Source: Cytidiella melzeri
Lineage: Eukaryota > Basidiomycota > Agaricomycetes > Polyporales > Irpicaceae
Assembly: GCA_022592445.1 (NCBI GenBank)
Contig: JABYQR010000102.1
Coordinates: forward strand, 1-64,000
Length of the DNA stretch: 64,000 nucleotides
Reading direction: 5' to 3'
Positions 47,027-57,034 of the stretch are shown one piece after another. The translations under genes and the position numbers were made by a program. Within the stretch, counting starts at the first letter, position 1, and every line of letters starts with the position of its first letter. The notes under the pieces are model-generated. The model searched no databases. It was not told where the DNA came from and saw only the letters and a list, made by a program, of their open reading frames with translations.

Positions 47027-48360
47027 ATGGCCGCTCTTAAATTCCTCAACCTCCTCGCCGTCCTTTCTGTCGCTCTCTTTGCGTCTACTCTCAACCTACC
47101 CGTCAACGCGCTCGCTCACCCACAGGGACATAGTCATCTCAACCGCAACATTGCTCATGACGGCATTGCCCGCCGAAAGCGCGCCAACGGGAAGCGTTGC
47201 AAACCCAAGTCCTCGTCTTCCTCGCTGGCCGCGTCGTCTACTCTTAGCTCGTCTGCTGCCGCTGTCACTACTACTCCTGCTCCTAAGACTACGACTACCA
47301 TACACAAGGCCATCACGCCCGTCACTACCGCGCCCGCTACTCCTCCCAGCTCTGGTGGTGGTAAGCTTTTGATCGGATGGAACGGAGGCAATGCCGCGTC
47401 GCTTGCTTTAATGGCCGGCGGAAAGGCTAGTGTGTAAGCACATTTGCGCAACAAAACCTTCAACGCAGCATGTTTCACTAATAATTTCTTCAGCGTATAT
47501 GATTGGAGTGTATGGTCACCCGAAAACACGTACGGCCTGAACTTCGCCCCGATGCTTTGGGGTTCTGGAAGCAAAGTTTCCGAATTCGAGGCACAAGTCA
47601 CAGGTAGCGGTAACGGCAAGTTCATCCTTGGCTTCAACGAGTGAGTCTAAAGGTGTCCTCACCGAACTGCAAGCTAACGCGCATGCAGGCCTGATTACAG
47701 CGGTCAAAGCAACCTGAGTCCCTCTGATGCTGCCGGTCTGTGGAAATCGACGATACAGCCCAAAAAGTCTCAAGGTTACGAGTTGATTGGACCCGCTCCT
47801 ACGGGTTCGACTGACGGCGTGACGTGGATGGCTAACTTTATTGCTGCTTGCGATGGATGCGATGTACGTTCGCTCCCGTCTCCGTAGTAATGTTTTTGCA
47901 ACTCCCATCTGAGTACCATCTCCTCAGATCGATGCTTTAGCTATTCACGTCTACGAGACCGATCCTCAAGTCGCTATTAACTTTGTGACGAACTACCACA
48001 ATCAGTTTGGAAAGCCCGTTTGGATCACTGAAATTGCTTGCCAGGTAGGAAACCCTTTTAGTAGGCGAGTGCTGAGCTGACAGCTGCGTTTCAGAATTTC
48101 GGTGGCGGTGCACAATGCACCGAAGACAACATCTGGACTTTCTGGACTACAATCATGGAATGGGCCTCAGCAACGAGCTGGGTTGAGAAGATTGCCCCCT
48201 TCTGTACGCACATTGCTTATTTCTTGTACCGTTGGTTGCTGAAATTTTCTGCTTGGTAGCCATGTTGGAGGATATGGGTAACGTCAACCCCCTTAATCAG
48301 GGTCTCAAAGGCGGCCAGCTCACTGACCTCGGCAACTACTTTGTCTGGGGCTCGTGGTGA
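47027..48360 (+). CDS. Secreted GH128 beta-1,3-glucanase (copy 1)
   Basis: Six exons (47027-47433, 47494-47640, 47689-47863, 47928-48044, 48095-48203, 48260-48360), 351 residues. A signal peptide (LNLLAVLSVALFASTLNL) is followed by a dibasic RRKR site suited to Kex2, then KRCKPKSSSSS and a Ser/Thr-rich linker, then the catalytic domain (Asl1/GH128 fold). ILGFNEPD carries the likely acid/base Glu and VWITEIACQ the likely nucleophile. MLWGSG and the CDGCD and NFGGGAQC blocks are also conserved. Such enzymes cut or remodel beta-1,3-glucan of the fungal wall. The domain ends directly at the stop codon with no carbohydrate-binding module. Confidence 0.9.
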
Positions 48361-48850
48361 TCGAATATAGTATTTCCTGCGGTTTGTTCATGTCCGCTAC
48401 GTAAATTTTCCTGGCATACTACTGCATTTTTCCCACCTGCATCGTTTCAGCTTTTGTTTCTTCAATGCTCAGCATGCCCACCATGTCATATACCCGCGAT
48501 TTACTTCCGTATCTCCTTTTCTAGGCCTAGTGCCAGTCCTTTTACATTTTTGAAGTGCTACTGCAATTTGATCGATTGTGTTTCCAGTTAGACCCGGACT
48601 GCCCACCACCACCACTGCCTGAACCTGAAGATGGCTTTTCGCTTGCTGTTTCCAGAGGTGCTCCACTTGACGCTAATTATGGTGGTTGGAAATAAAACCG
48701 GGTGCATCCCCCCCATTGTCTTGTGTTCCTCTTCCTTCCCCCCCTCTCACCGCTCTGCTCAGTCCCGTCTGGTTCACACTCATTTTCACCATTCCGTTCC
48801 TTCTACACATTCTCGACGACACGACCAACTATCTTAACAACCTGCGAGCA
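48361..48850. promoter_or_regulatory. Spacer between the tandem GH128 genes
   Basis: 490 bp with the 3' region of the first copy and the promoter of the second, including a C/T-rich stretch (about 48720-48840). No extra gene. Confidence 0.5.
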
Positions 48851-50209
48851 ATGTTTCTCAAGGTCGCCAACCTCTTGGCCATCACATGGCTAGCTCTGCT
48901 CACTTTCCCCAGCACATTCACTCCTGCAATGGCGCTATCTGCTGGCCACCAGCACCTCAATAGGCAGCTGCCCCACGGCCAGGTTGCGAAGAGAACCGCT
49001 GCTAAGCGTGACAATAGTAAGCGCTGCAAGCCGAAGTCGAGTTCAAGCTCCCCCACTTCGACTTCAGTGCTCAGCACGGCAACGCAGGCACCGTCGCAGA
49101 CCATTGTCGATGTGTCTTCCTCCACCGAGTCTGTTCCAACATCGTCAACTTCGTCTCAGACTCCAGCGCCCACTTCGACCTCGCAGTCTGCTACCTCTGC
49201 CAATGGCTCCGGGAAAATCGGCCTTGCGTGGCCCAACGGGCCTGACTCTTCCCTTCAGTACTACGCCACTCCCTCTGTGGGCTGGTGAGTGTGATTACCC
49301 CTGAAGACTCTGTCAGCGCCAGCTCACGTCGTTCCAGGATATACTCATGGGGGCCATCCAACCCCGACCCCAGTCACAAATACGCACTGGAATACATGCC
49401 CATGCTCTGGGGGACCAAACAGATCGAACAGTTCGACCAAACTGTCAAGGCCGGTTACGCCAACTATGTCCTTGGTTTTAACGAGTGAGTGCGGTCTAAT
49501 CCTGCCCGGCGAGTCAGCGATTCAAAGCTCCGCAGGCCAAACGAGGTTGGTCAGTCCAACATGGATCCTACCTATGCTGCTTCTGTTTGGAAGGAACATA
49601 TCGAGCCTAAGCGTGCGTTGGGTTACAAGACTTGCTCTCCTGCTACCAGCTCCAACCCGAACGGTTACACCTGGGTACAGAATTTCCTTAAGGCATGTGA
49701 TGGTGGCTGTACTGTAAGTTTTTTTTTCATGCAAAACCCTGTCAGGCGCTGATGTGCTGTCCTAGTTTGACATGGTCTGCGTCCACTGGTACGATGTCAA
49801 GTTCGAGGACTTCCAGACCTACGTTGAGAAATGGCACGACGGGTTTGGCAAGGACATCATGATCACCGAATTCGCTTGCCAGGTCAGTTCTGCGCCATCT
49901 CTCGCGTGAACCTCATTTAACCATTCAAACCGTAGAACTTCAATGGTGGCGCACAGCCTAGCGACGGTGAGATCTGGTCGTTCTATCAGCAGGCGATGCC
50001 CTATATCATGAACACGCCATGGATTCGTGCCGCTTTCCCGTTCGGTGGGTTTCATCGTCACGATGATCTATATAACTCATTGTCTGACATGTTCGCGAAC
50101 AGGATTCATGCCTAGTATGGGTAATGTCAACCCTGCCGATCAGCTCATGAATGCGGGGGATGGTAAGCCTACTGCTCTTGGTGCCTATATCATCGGCGGC
50201 AAGTACTAG
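48851..50209 (+). CDS. Secreted GH128 beta-1,3-glucanase (copy 2)
   Basis: Six exons (48851-49284, 49338-49484, 49536-49713, 49766-49882, 49936-50044, 50103-50209), 363 residues. Intron positions match copy 1 one for one, so this is a tandem duplicate. It has a signal peptide (ANLLAITWLALLTFP), KR sites, the same KRCKPKSSSSS start of the linker, a longer Ser/Thr linker, and the catalytic Glu residues in VLGFNEPN and IMITEFACQ. Divergence between copies is high, so the duplication is old. Roles may have split between wall growth and fruiting or autolysis, which cannot be told from sequence. Confidence 0.9.
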
Positions 50210-50650
50210 CCGTTTGGACGATGTCGAACATCGTTACTTTCCATTCTTTTTTTCAGCGACCGCTATCACTCTTCTCCCTGCGAGGCCGACATCGCGCGGC
50301 TGGCTAGAGTTTCTTGTCATGTGAGAAGTCAGACCTGGATGTCTGGCGATTTCTTTGTTCTTGTTCAGATTTATCAAGCACGATCGAAGTTGATCCTTCT
50401 CGCTGTGTATTCTCTAGTTTGTCCCTGTGTAGCAACTGTAGTATACAGTGGCCAATGATTACCGAGTAACTACTCTGAATCGCACTTCGGCTATCTCGCA
50501 GGTTGTGCCAGGCCGGATTTGACTTAGCCTGTGAATCGCTAAGATAAATTTGGCTTTGCAAACAACTTCCGAGAAACCTGCTCGTTCGTCGCTGCTACTT
50601 GCTCACTACTTGCACAACTAGTGCGACCTTGAAAACAATATTAAACCCCA
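50210..50650. other. Intergenic spacer
   Basis: 441 bp, 3' region of GH128 copy 2 and promoter of the next gene. No gene seen. Confidence 0.5.
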
Positions 50651-51846
50651 ATGCCCGTCAAGCATCTCCCTCCTGTTATCAAGCATTTGCTAACGCTCAG
50701 AAACCCACTGTTGCCGCCTCCACCGCCGGTGTCAAAACTTGGCCAAATTCTCACTACGACGTACAAGGACGCACAGCGCAAGAACGCGGAGAAAGGCTGG
50801 CTCACTCTGACGGTATGCTTCGCCTGCTTCACCCTTGTTGCCCAGTAACTTTGGCTGAACAATTGCCAACAGACATGCACCCTGCTGACAGCCAACTTGC
50901 CTTCTTCCGTTGGCCATCTATACAAATTTGCCACCAGGACTGATCCAGAGAACAGAGCGTCTCGAGAAAGTCTGGCGGACGCGACGCTCAAAGCTGCTAC
51001 GATACGCGAAGCTGCACTGAAGAGTAATATCTTTGTCGGTGTTCCTAGGGTACGCGTTCCAGCGCGACGCTCTCTCTGGCAAGTGGTTAGTCTATCACGG
51101 CTGATCTCTGCTGCAGACCATCCTTTCATTAGCGGGACTATCAGAAGTCCTCGAGGACGATGTGAAAGCCAGTTTACGCACAGTGTCTAAGAGGTGCGTC
51201 TCACCACTGGTGTTCGAGATCGTCCGTTGGCGGTATCAGCGGCTGTGCGTGTCGAACGAGTGCTGACAACTTGCTCTCTTTACAAGGTCTGCTACACCTC
51301 AGAACATAGAGGAGATCCTGGGCAGAGGAAAGAACCTCTGGTCTAGTATCTACACGCCGTTCGATGTGAAGTTACACGACAAACTCGGGTCGTACCATCC
51401 AGATTTCATAGGTACGTCCAGACTGCTATACGTGCTGAATGGACCAGAAGCTGTGCCGCATGCGGCGTTCATCATCCAAACCTGCCCCCCAAAGTTCCAT
51501 TCCGCTGAACCTGCCTGCCGTCCGTCTAGAATTCATTATACAAGCCTACGGAGCGGTGCTTTCTCCTCTCCCCGGCGGAGATAGCGAACAAGGAAATCTC
51601 AGTCGCGCTCTAGGATCCGTCGTAGGCGTTGCATGTCTCCGCGCGGAAGGCGGCGTTGGCCCCCAGCTCACGAGCCACGTCTTCGGACTGCTCAAAGCCC
51701 GCGACGTGGAAGGCATGAGCGAGGAAGACTATTGGCTCGCAAGCGACGAAGGAACGGAGTGGGTCGTGCGCACCGTCGATGCCATCCTCGACGTAGTCAA
51801 GTCGGAAGAGCCGCAGCAGCAAGGACAAGCGCAGGCGAAACTGTGA
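50651..51846 (+). CDS. AhpD-like superfamily protein
   Basis: Five exons (50651-50812, 50873-51049, 51117-51193, 51287-51411, 51530-51846), 858 nt, 285 residues. It is largely helical: LREAALKSNIFVGVPRTILSLAGLSE is the conserved core of fungal AhpD-like/carboxymuconolactone-decarboxylase-fold proteins (the invariant run is GVPR), followed by NIEEILGRGKNLWSSIY and GAVLSPLPGGDSEQG. The CxxC of true AhpD peroxidases is not evident, so redox activity is doubtful. The protein is Gln-rich at the end. The biological role is not known. Confidence 0.75.
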
Positions 51847-52121
51847 GCTGCAGATGTGCTTTACACACGGCGAGTGAGTGTCACTGCTGTTTCCATCGTG
51901 GACCTTGCCTCGGTGGCCCGCTGAAAACCCACCGGTCCCGATGCAGCCATATGTGCAGAGATGTAGGAAAGTGACTCAGAAAGTTCTCGGATAAATATGC
52001 GATATCGACGTGCAGACTAGAATACACAGGTGCGAATGCAAGTGAGGGGGGGAAACAACAGCAAGGTGGTTTACATTTTTTTGGTCGGTTATGCTTTCTC
52101 GGAGAGCAGGCCGACTCCTGC

Positions 52122-52968
52122 TCATAGGCCAAAGGTAATGACGAACCGATACAGCATCGCGGTCACAGTCACTGTATCCATGAGAGGAGGGTGCATCTAG
52201 CGAGGAGGTCAGACGCGAGGTAAGGTTGAGGAAGTCATCAACGTACCACGACACCAGCACCAGCGTTGCGGCAAAAGTGTAGTTCGCCGTAGACGTCGCC
52301 AATGTTGTATCTCACGGGGCGAATAGGGCGATAGAAGGCGATCACGTTGTTGTTGTGATCTTGCAGCTGAACACACAACATGAGGGATCTTTTCATTTTG
52401 ACTCTGCAACATGCACGGGCGCTTTTGCTTACCACGACGTCGTTGTGCGCGTTGTTGCTTGGTCTCCAGCGGTACGTGTAGCCATCCGGTCCGTTGAACA
52501 ATCGGCTGTCCTGAGGGCAGTCAAATATATACATGAGCCTCCGGCAGCACTGAGTGTTGGATCCCACTCACGGGCGCGCCAGGATCTGTACGGACGAGGT
52601 CGGCCATGGGCAGCGTGCTCTTTGCAGAAAAAAACACGTTCGTCTGAGATATCTGCAGGATCTGATCGATACAAGAATATTTTACCTTTCCGATGACTGC
52701 ACGCCCCAAGCCGCCGTTGGTAGCCCACTCTAGCTTTGCAACTCGATCCTCCTTGTTTGCGCGGATCGCCTTCCACAACGTCGTCACACTCTGGCCGTGC
52801 GCATTGACGTCCGTCTAGAAGGGGATTTTGTCAGAACACGCGATCATCTTGAATAACCTCCAGGCCACATACCGCGAAACGGTACAGCACACCAAAGCTG
52901 CTGAACAACTGGCTGTCGCGCGGGTCTGTGGATGTCCAGGACAGGACTTCGTTGGCATTCGTGGCCAT
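52122..52968 (-). CDS. DUF6593 protein
   Basis: Six exons (52968-52873, 52814-52686, 52619-52572, 52510-52433, 52366-52247, 52196-52122), 546 nt, 181 residues. It reads VLSWTSTDPRDSQLF at the start, then TNGGLGRAVIGK, GPDGYTYRWRPS, AFYRPIRPVRYNIGDVYGELHFCRNA, and ends PPLMDTVTVTAMLYRFVITFGL, the usual hydrophobic C-terminus of basidiomycete DUF6593 proteins. No enzyme motif is visible. The family is abundant in mushrooms and uncharacterised. It is convergent with the AhpD-like gene. Confidence 0.8.
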
Positions 52969-54239
52969 GGTGGATGTAGTGAGCGTTGGAGGTGAAGTTG
53001 GAGGAGAGTGCTCGAGCTGCTGGAGTGTTTCGAGACGGCCACGCTGCAACGCATTTATATCACAGACTGCAGAAAAATCTGTTTCTCGGATGATGGTGGA
53101 CTGTTCGATCGGGAACGTGGACTTGGTAACTGATGATAAAAGATGAATACAGGGATAAGTTGAACGTGTACACGGCAGAAGGCTGGCATACATGATGTCG
53201 TCCAGTGGGGCAGAGGACCGGGTGGGCCATTCGGTCGAGGCAGCCACGATTGCTGTGAAGAACACACGAGGTAATGAGCAGACGCTGTTTCTTTGGTTGC
53301 AAAGAAAATAAAAAGGGTGCGTTGAAGCGGTTGCCTGGGACGTAAACGTAGATCACAATTGAGCTGGGGCCTCGCTATGAGACAAGGGATTTTTCTGTCG
53401 ACTGTCGACTGTTGAATGAGGACAGTGAGAAGCAGAGAACAGGACTGGAGACAAGCGTCTGTGGCACGGATTTCAACAGACTGTTTGAGATGGAAAATGC
53501 TCGCACCTTCTTGCAACGAGGCCAACACCTGCTTTTCGATAAGGCAGCTACGAGGCCGCACGCTGGGTCCCCAGTTGTGAATTCATCCGGGTCGGCGGTT
53601 CAGCTGAAAGGGGCGTGGACACAGCGTGTTTAGCTGCCTAACGCGGTACAAAGGGCCTTGGAGATAAGGTAGGTTCTGACAACGCCGTATATTCGCAGCC
53701 ATCGACTGCAGGCTTATGGCAACGTTGACCAGCTCAACCACCGCTGGATATCGAGATGAAAGAAAGCTTGTTGCCGATGGGGCAACTCAGACTCGCCTCC
53801 CAGGAGAGCTCTACGGAATTTACCTCCGACTCGCCTCGCCTCGCACAACACATTCCAATCTTGGCCCTGCACGTCTGCTTACCCATTTCCCAACCTAATC
53901 TCCACCCCAGAACCTTGAAGCTTCCCGCAGTCCAACCTCATGGTAACGCCTCAGGCGTCTCCCCCAGCGGTTGCCGTCCCTCACGCTCATAACGCCCTCC
54001 AATTATCACTCCTCTTCATTAGGGCTACACCAGCAGTGCTGCTTGGCGTATCATGGGTCTACAGATACATAGAGATCATCAGGCACGCAGCCTGTACGGT
54101 CGGACCACAGTCCTCGCGCCGACACATAGTGCGTGCGTCGGAATCGATGCTGTTCGGGGTAGATAATCAATCGACATGCTTTCGTACAGTGCGAGCACGG
54201 GTGAGACGCACACTCTTAATTAACCAGGCCACGGTCCGG
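52969..54239. other. Intergenic, no gene recognised
   Basis: About 1.27 kb. The left end is the promoter of the DUF6593 gene and the right end the 3' flank of uL11m. Open frames on both strands lack motifs. Confidence 0.5.
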
Positions 54240-54748
54240 CTACGGCACCACCTGAACACCCAGTGTTTTCGCAGTCGCAACCACAGTGCTCGCTATGGCC
54301 TCGAGTCGGAGATGTTTCAGGTGCTCGTCCGTAGCCTTGATCTTGGCAATTTCATAAATATGCTTCAGACTAACCGTCCCTACAACCTCGTGTCCGGCCT
54401 TCCCTGTACCTTTCTCTATACCCGCCGCTTTCTTGAGAAAGTATGTCGTCGGAGGTGTCTTCGTAATGAATGTGAACGTGCGGTCGGGCTGGACGGTGAT
54501 GAGGGTAGGCGTTGGTGTCCCGGGTTCTAAATGTGCCGTCCGAGCATTGAACTCTTTGCAGAAGTCCATCGACTTCACCCCACGGGCACCCAACGCGGGG
54601 CCAACGGGGGGCGTTGGTGCTGCTTTACCCGCAGGTATCAGAATGCGCTGTGCGAGGTGGCAGCATGAATATGGAACGACTGTTTGTGTACGGTTCAAAG
54701 ATCACTCACCACAACTTGTGCCTGCAATTTTGCTGCTGCCTTGGACAT
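54240..54748 (-). CDS. Mitochondrial large-subunit ribosomal protein uL11m
   Basis: Two exons (54748-54710 and 54647-54240), 447 nt, 148 residues, the normal L11 length. After MSKAAAKLQAQVV it reads RILIPAGKAAPTPPVGPALGARGV, FCKEFNARTA, FTFITKTPPTTYFLKKAAG, KHIYEIAKIK and SIVATAKTLGVQV-like ending. The Pro-rich N-terminal hinge and the Lys-rich C-terminal rRNA-binding domain are both present. It binds the GTPase-associated region of the mitochondrial large rRNA. A mitochondrial location is inferred because the sequence is bacterial-type L11, as in yeast Mrpl19. Confidence 0.93.
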
Positions 54749-54937
54749 GATGATGTCTTGCGTCCAAGCACCTCGAGGAATAGGTTGAGTTCAAGCGCAA
54801 GCAGGAGACACAGTAGCACTTCTCAGAAAGGCAATCACACGTGGTAGAGCGCCTACGCGTGGTTCGACCACTGCGGTACGCGTCAGACGAACTGCCGCAG
54901 TTGTCGCTCTTCACCACCAACCACGACGACAGGCACC
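54749..54937. promoter_or_regulatory. Short divergent promoter, uL11m and aminopeptidase
   Basis: 189 bp between the two ATGs, so the two genes must share or abut core promoters. Confidence 0.45.
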
Positions 54938-56952
54938 ATGAAGTCTTTTGCAGCTCTGCTCGCCCTTGCCAGCCTCGCAGTTTTTGCGTCTGCACAGGGG
55001 AACACTGCTCAGTACCCGCTGGGTCAAGAGCAGTCCACCAGCTACCCTGGATTCGACTTGGACTTCTCAGCACCTCGTCTCATTGAGTTGGACGACCACA
55101 CACGTGTCGTTGTCACCGAACTCGAGAAGGTGGCTACAAGACATATTCTCTTTACTGGGCAGCCTATTGACTACTCTCATAGATCAACTTGAAAGCTCAG
55201 GGAGTCAAGTTCTTCGATGTGTAAGCATAGTGTCTCCGACTTCGCGCGAGAATGTCATTCATCATATACACAGCACGGATACTCCGGACCTTGGTTCTAC
55301 CGCTCACCTGCGTGCTGCTGTGACATGTACGGGAAATGACTCATGTGTCTATGCTATTGCTGCGACTGACGAGGCTACTTCCAGCGTACCCTTCTCCTAA
55401 TTCCACTGACTTGGTGAAGTCGGTCATCAAGAAACTTTCGACGGATGGACCGAAGGCAAATCTGAAGGAGTTTACAAGCTTCAGAACTCGATGTATGCGC
55501 TCAATTAACCCCTCGTTTCCCTAGTTACTCACTTCTCTCTAGACTATCGGAGTGACGTAAGATTAGTCGTAGTAGACATCATGAACCTCATTTGACGTGG
55601 CTCTTGCTAGACTGGTCGTCAGAGCCAACTCTGGCTTCTCTCGAAGATTGCTGAGGTATTTTGTCGCTTGTTACCGCTCCTTGTCGTACATACTGACGGA
55701 TGGCCATTCTCAGATTACGAAGGAGTATGCCCCGAAATCTTTGCAAGACAAGATCTCCATCACGGAGTTTCCACACTCCTGGGGTCAGAACTCCATCGTA
55801 AGAATCAAATTGTCATGGAATTTGTTCACCACAACATAATAGCTGACATTATACGTCAGATTGCTCGAATCAATGGCACTTCTTCCGACGACAGTACGAT
55901 CATCATCTCAGCTCATCAAGATAGGTAAGATCCATGCGTGCGTTCAGCGGTGCCTATACGGAGCCTGACTATCCTGAAGCACCAACATGTGGCCCTTCCT
56001 GCCTGCACCCGGTCGGTAGTATTGCATCTGCTGAAGGATTTATCCGCTGAATTAGAAACCTCTTCCAGGTGCTGACGATGACGGCAGCGGCTCAGTGACC
56101 ATTCTCGAGAGTTATCGTGCACTAATTGCTTCCAACTTTCAACCTGAGCGCCCAGTCGAATTCCACTGGTATGCGGCGGAGGTAAGTGTTCTTAATCCCC
56201 GTATATTGTATGAGATGTCATTACAAATGCTCCACAGGAAGGCGGCTTGCTTGGATCTCAGGCAGTGGCACAATCCTACGCGGCACGCGATGCAAGCGTT
56301 TACGCCATGAGCCAAGTAGGCGTAATTCCTTATCGTCTATCTCATGCTGTATCTCATTACCGTCTCTAGTTCGACATGACTGCTTGGGTCAAGGCCGGCA
56401 CTCGGGAAGAAGTCGGCGTGATTACTGACTTCACCAATGTGGCGTACGCATTGATTATTGCACATTCAACCAGTCATGAGGCTCACGCATCAGATTTCTA
56501 GACTGACCACCTTCAACAAGCAGTTGGTTGAGCAATATCTCGATATCCCCTATGTGGAGACAAAGTGTGGATACGCTTGCAGTGACCAGTGAGTACTCAT
56601 GTGCTTCGTGCTGTCGTGCCATGCTGAAATCGAATGCTTGCAGTGCATCATGGCTCAAGGCCGGATATCCCAGCGTGTTCACGATCGGTATGCTGCCTTA
56701 TAGCTATGTTCTTGACATATGTCGGACTCACGTTTATCTCAGAGAGCACTTTCGAGAATTCGAACAAGAACATACATTCTACTAATGAGTAAGTTCACGT
56801 TCTCTCTTCCATCTCGCATGATTTTTACTCATTGCCGGGGCAACAGTCGCTACGACATCTCGCCCGAGTTCAGCTTCGAGCATATGCTGGAATTCTCGAA
56901 GTTGGCTGTAGGCTTCGCCATCGAGTTGGGAGGATGGTCAAAGAAGGACTAA
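54938..56952 (+). CDS. Secreted M28 zinc aminopeptidase (leucine aminopeptidase type)
   Basis: Sixteen exons summing to 1,164 nt (387 residues), starting 54938-55129 and ending 56847-56952. Exon 5 (55543-55556) is 14 nt and exon 9 (55980-56011) 32 nt. Signal peptide [16 protein letters not shown]. Zinc and catalytic residues of family M28 are in place: IISAHQD (His and Asp), [11 protein letters not shown] (bridging Asp), YAAEEGGLLGS (catalytic Glu plus zinc Glu), VITDF (Asp) and ACSDHASW (His). Two cysteines near CGYACSDH may form the disulphide known in Aeromonas-type enzymes. It releases N-terminal residues from peptides outside the cell. The prodomain is present between the signal and about residue 80. 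Confidence 0.9.
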
Positions 56953-57034
56953 GCGTTTCTTTACCGGATTAGTTGTTTCGAGGACTTCATACACGACACG
57001 AGTAATAGGGCGATCATGAGTTGAGCAATTATAT

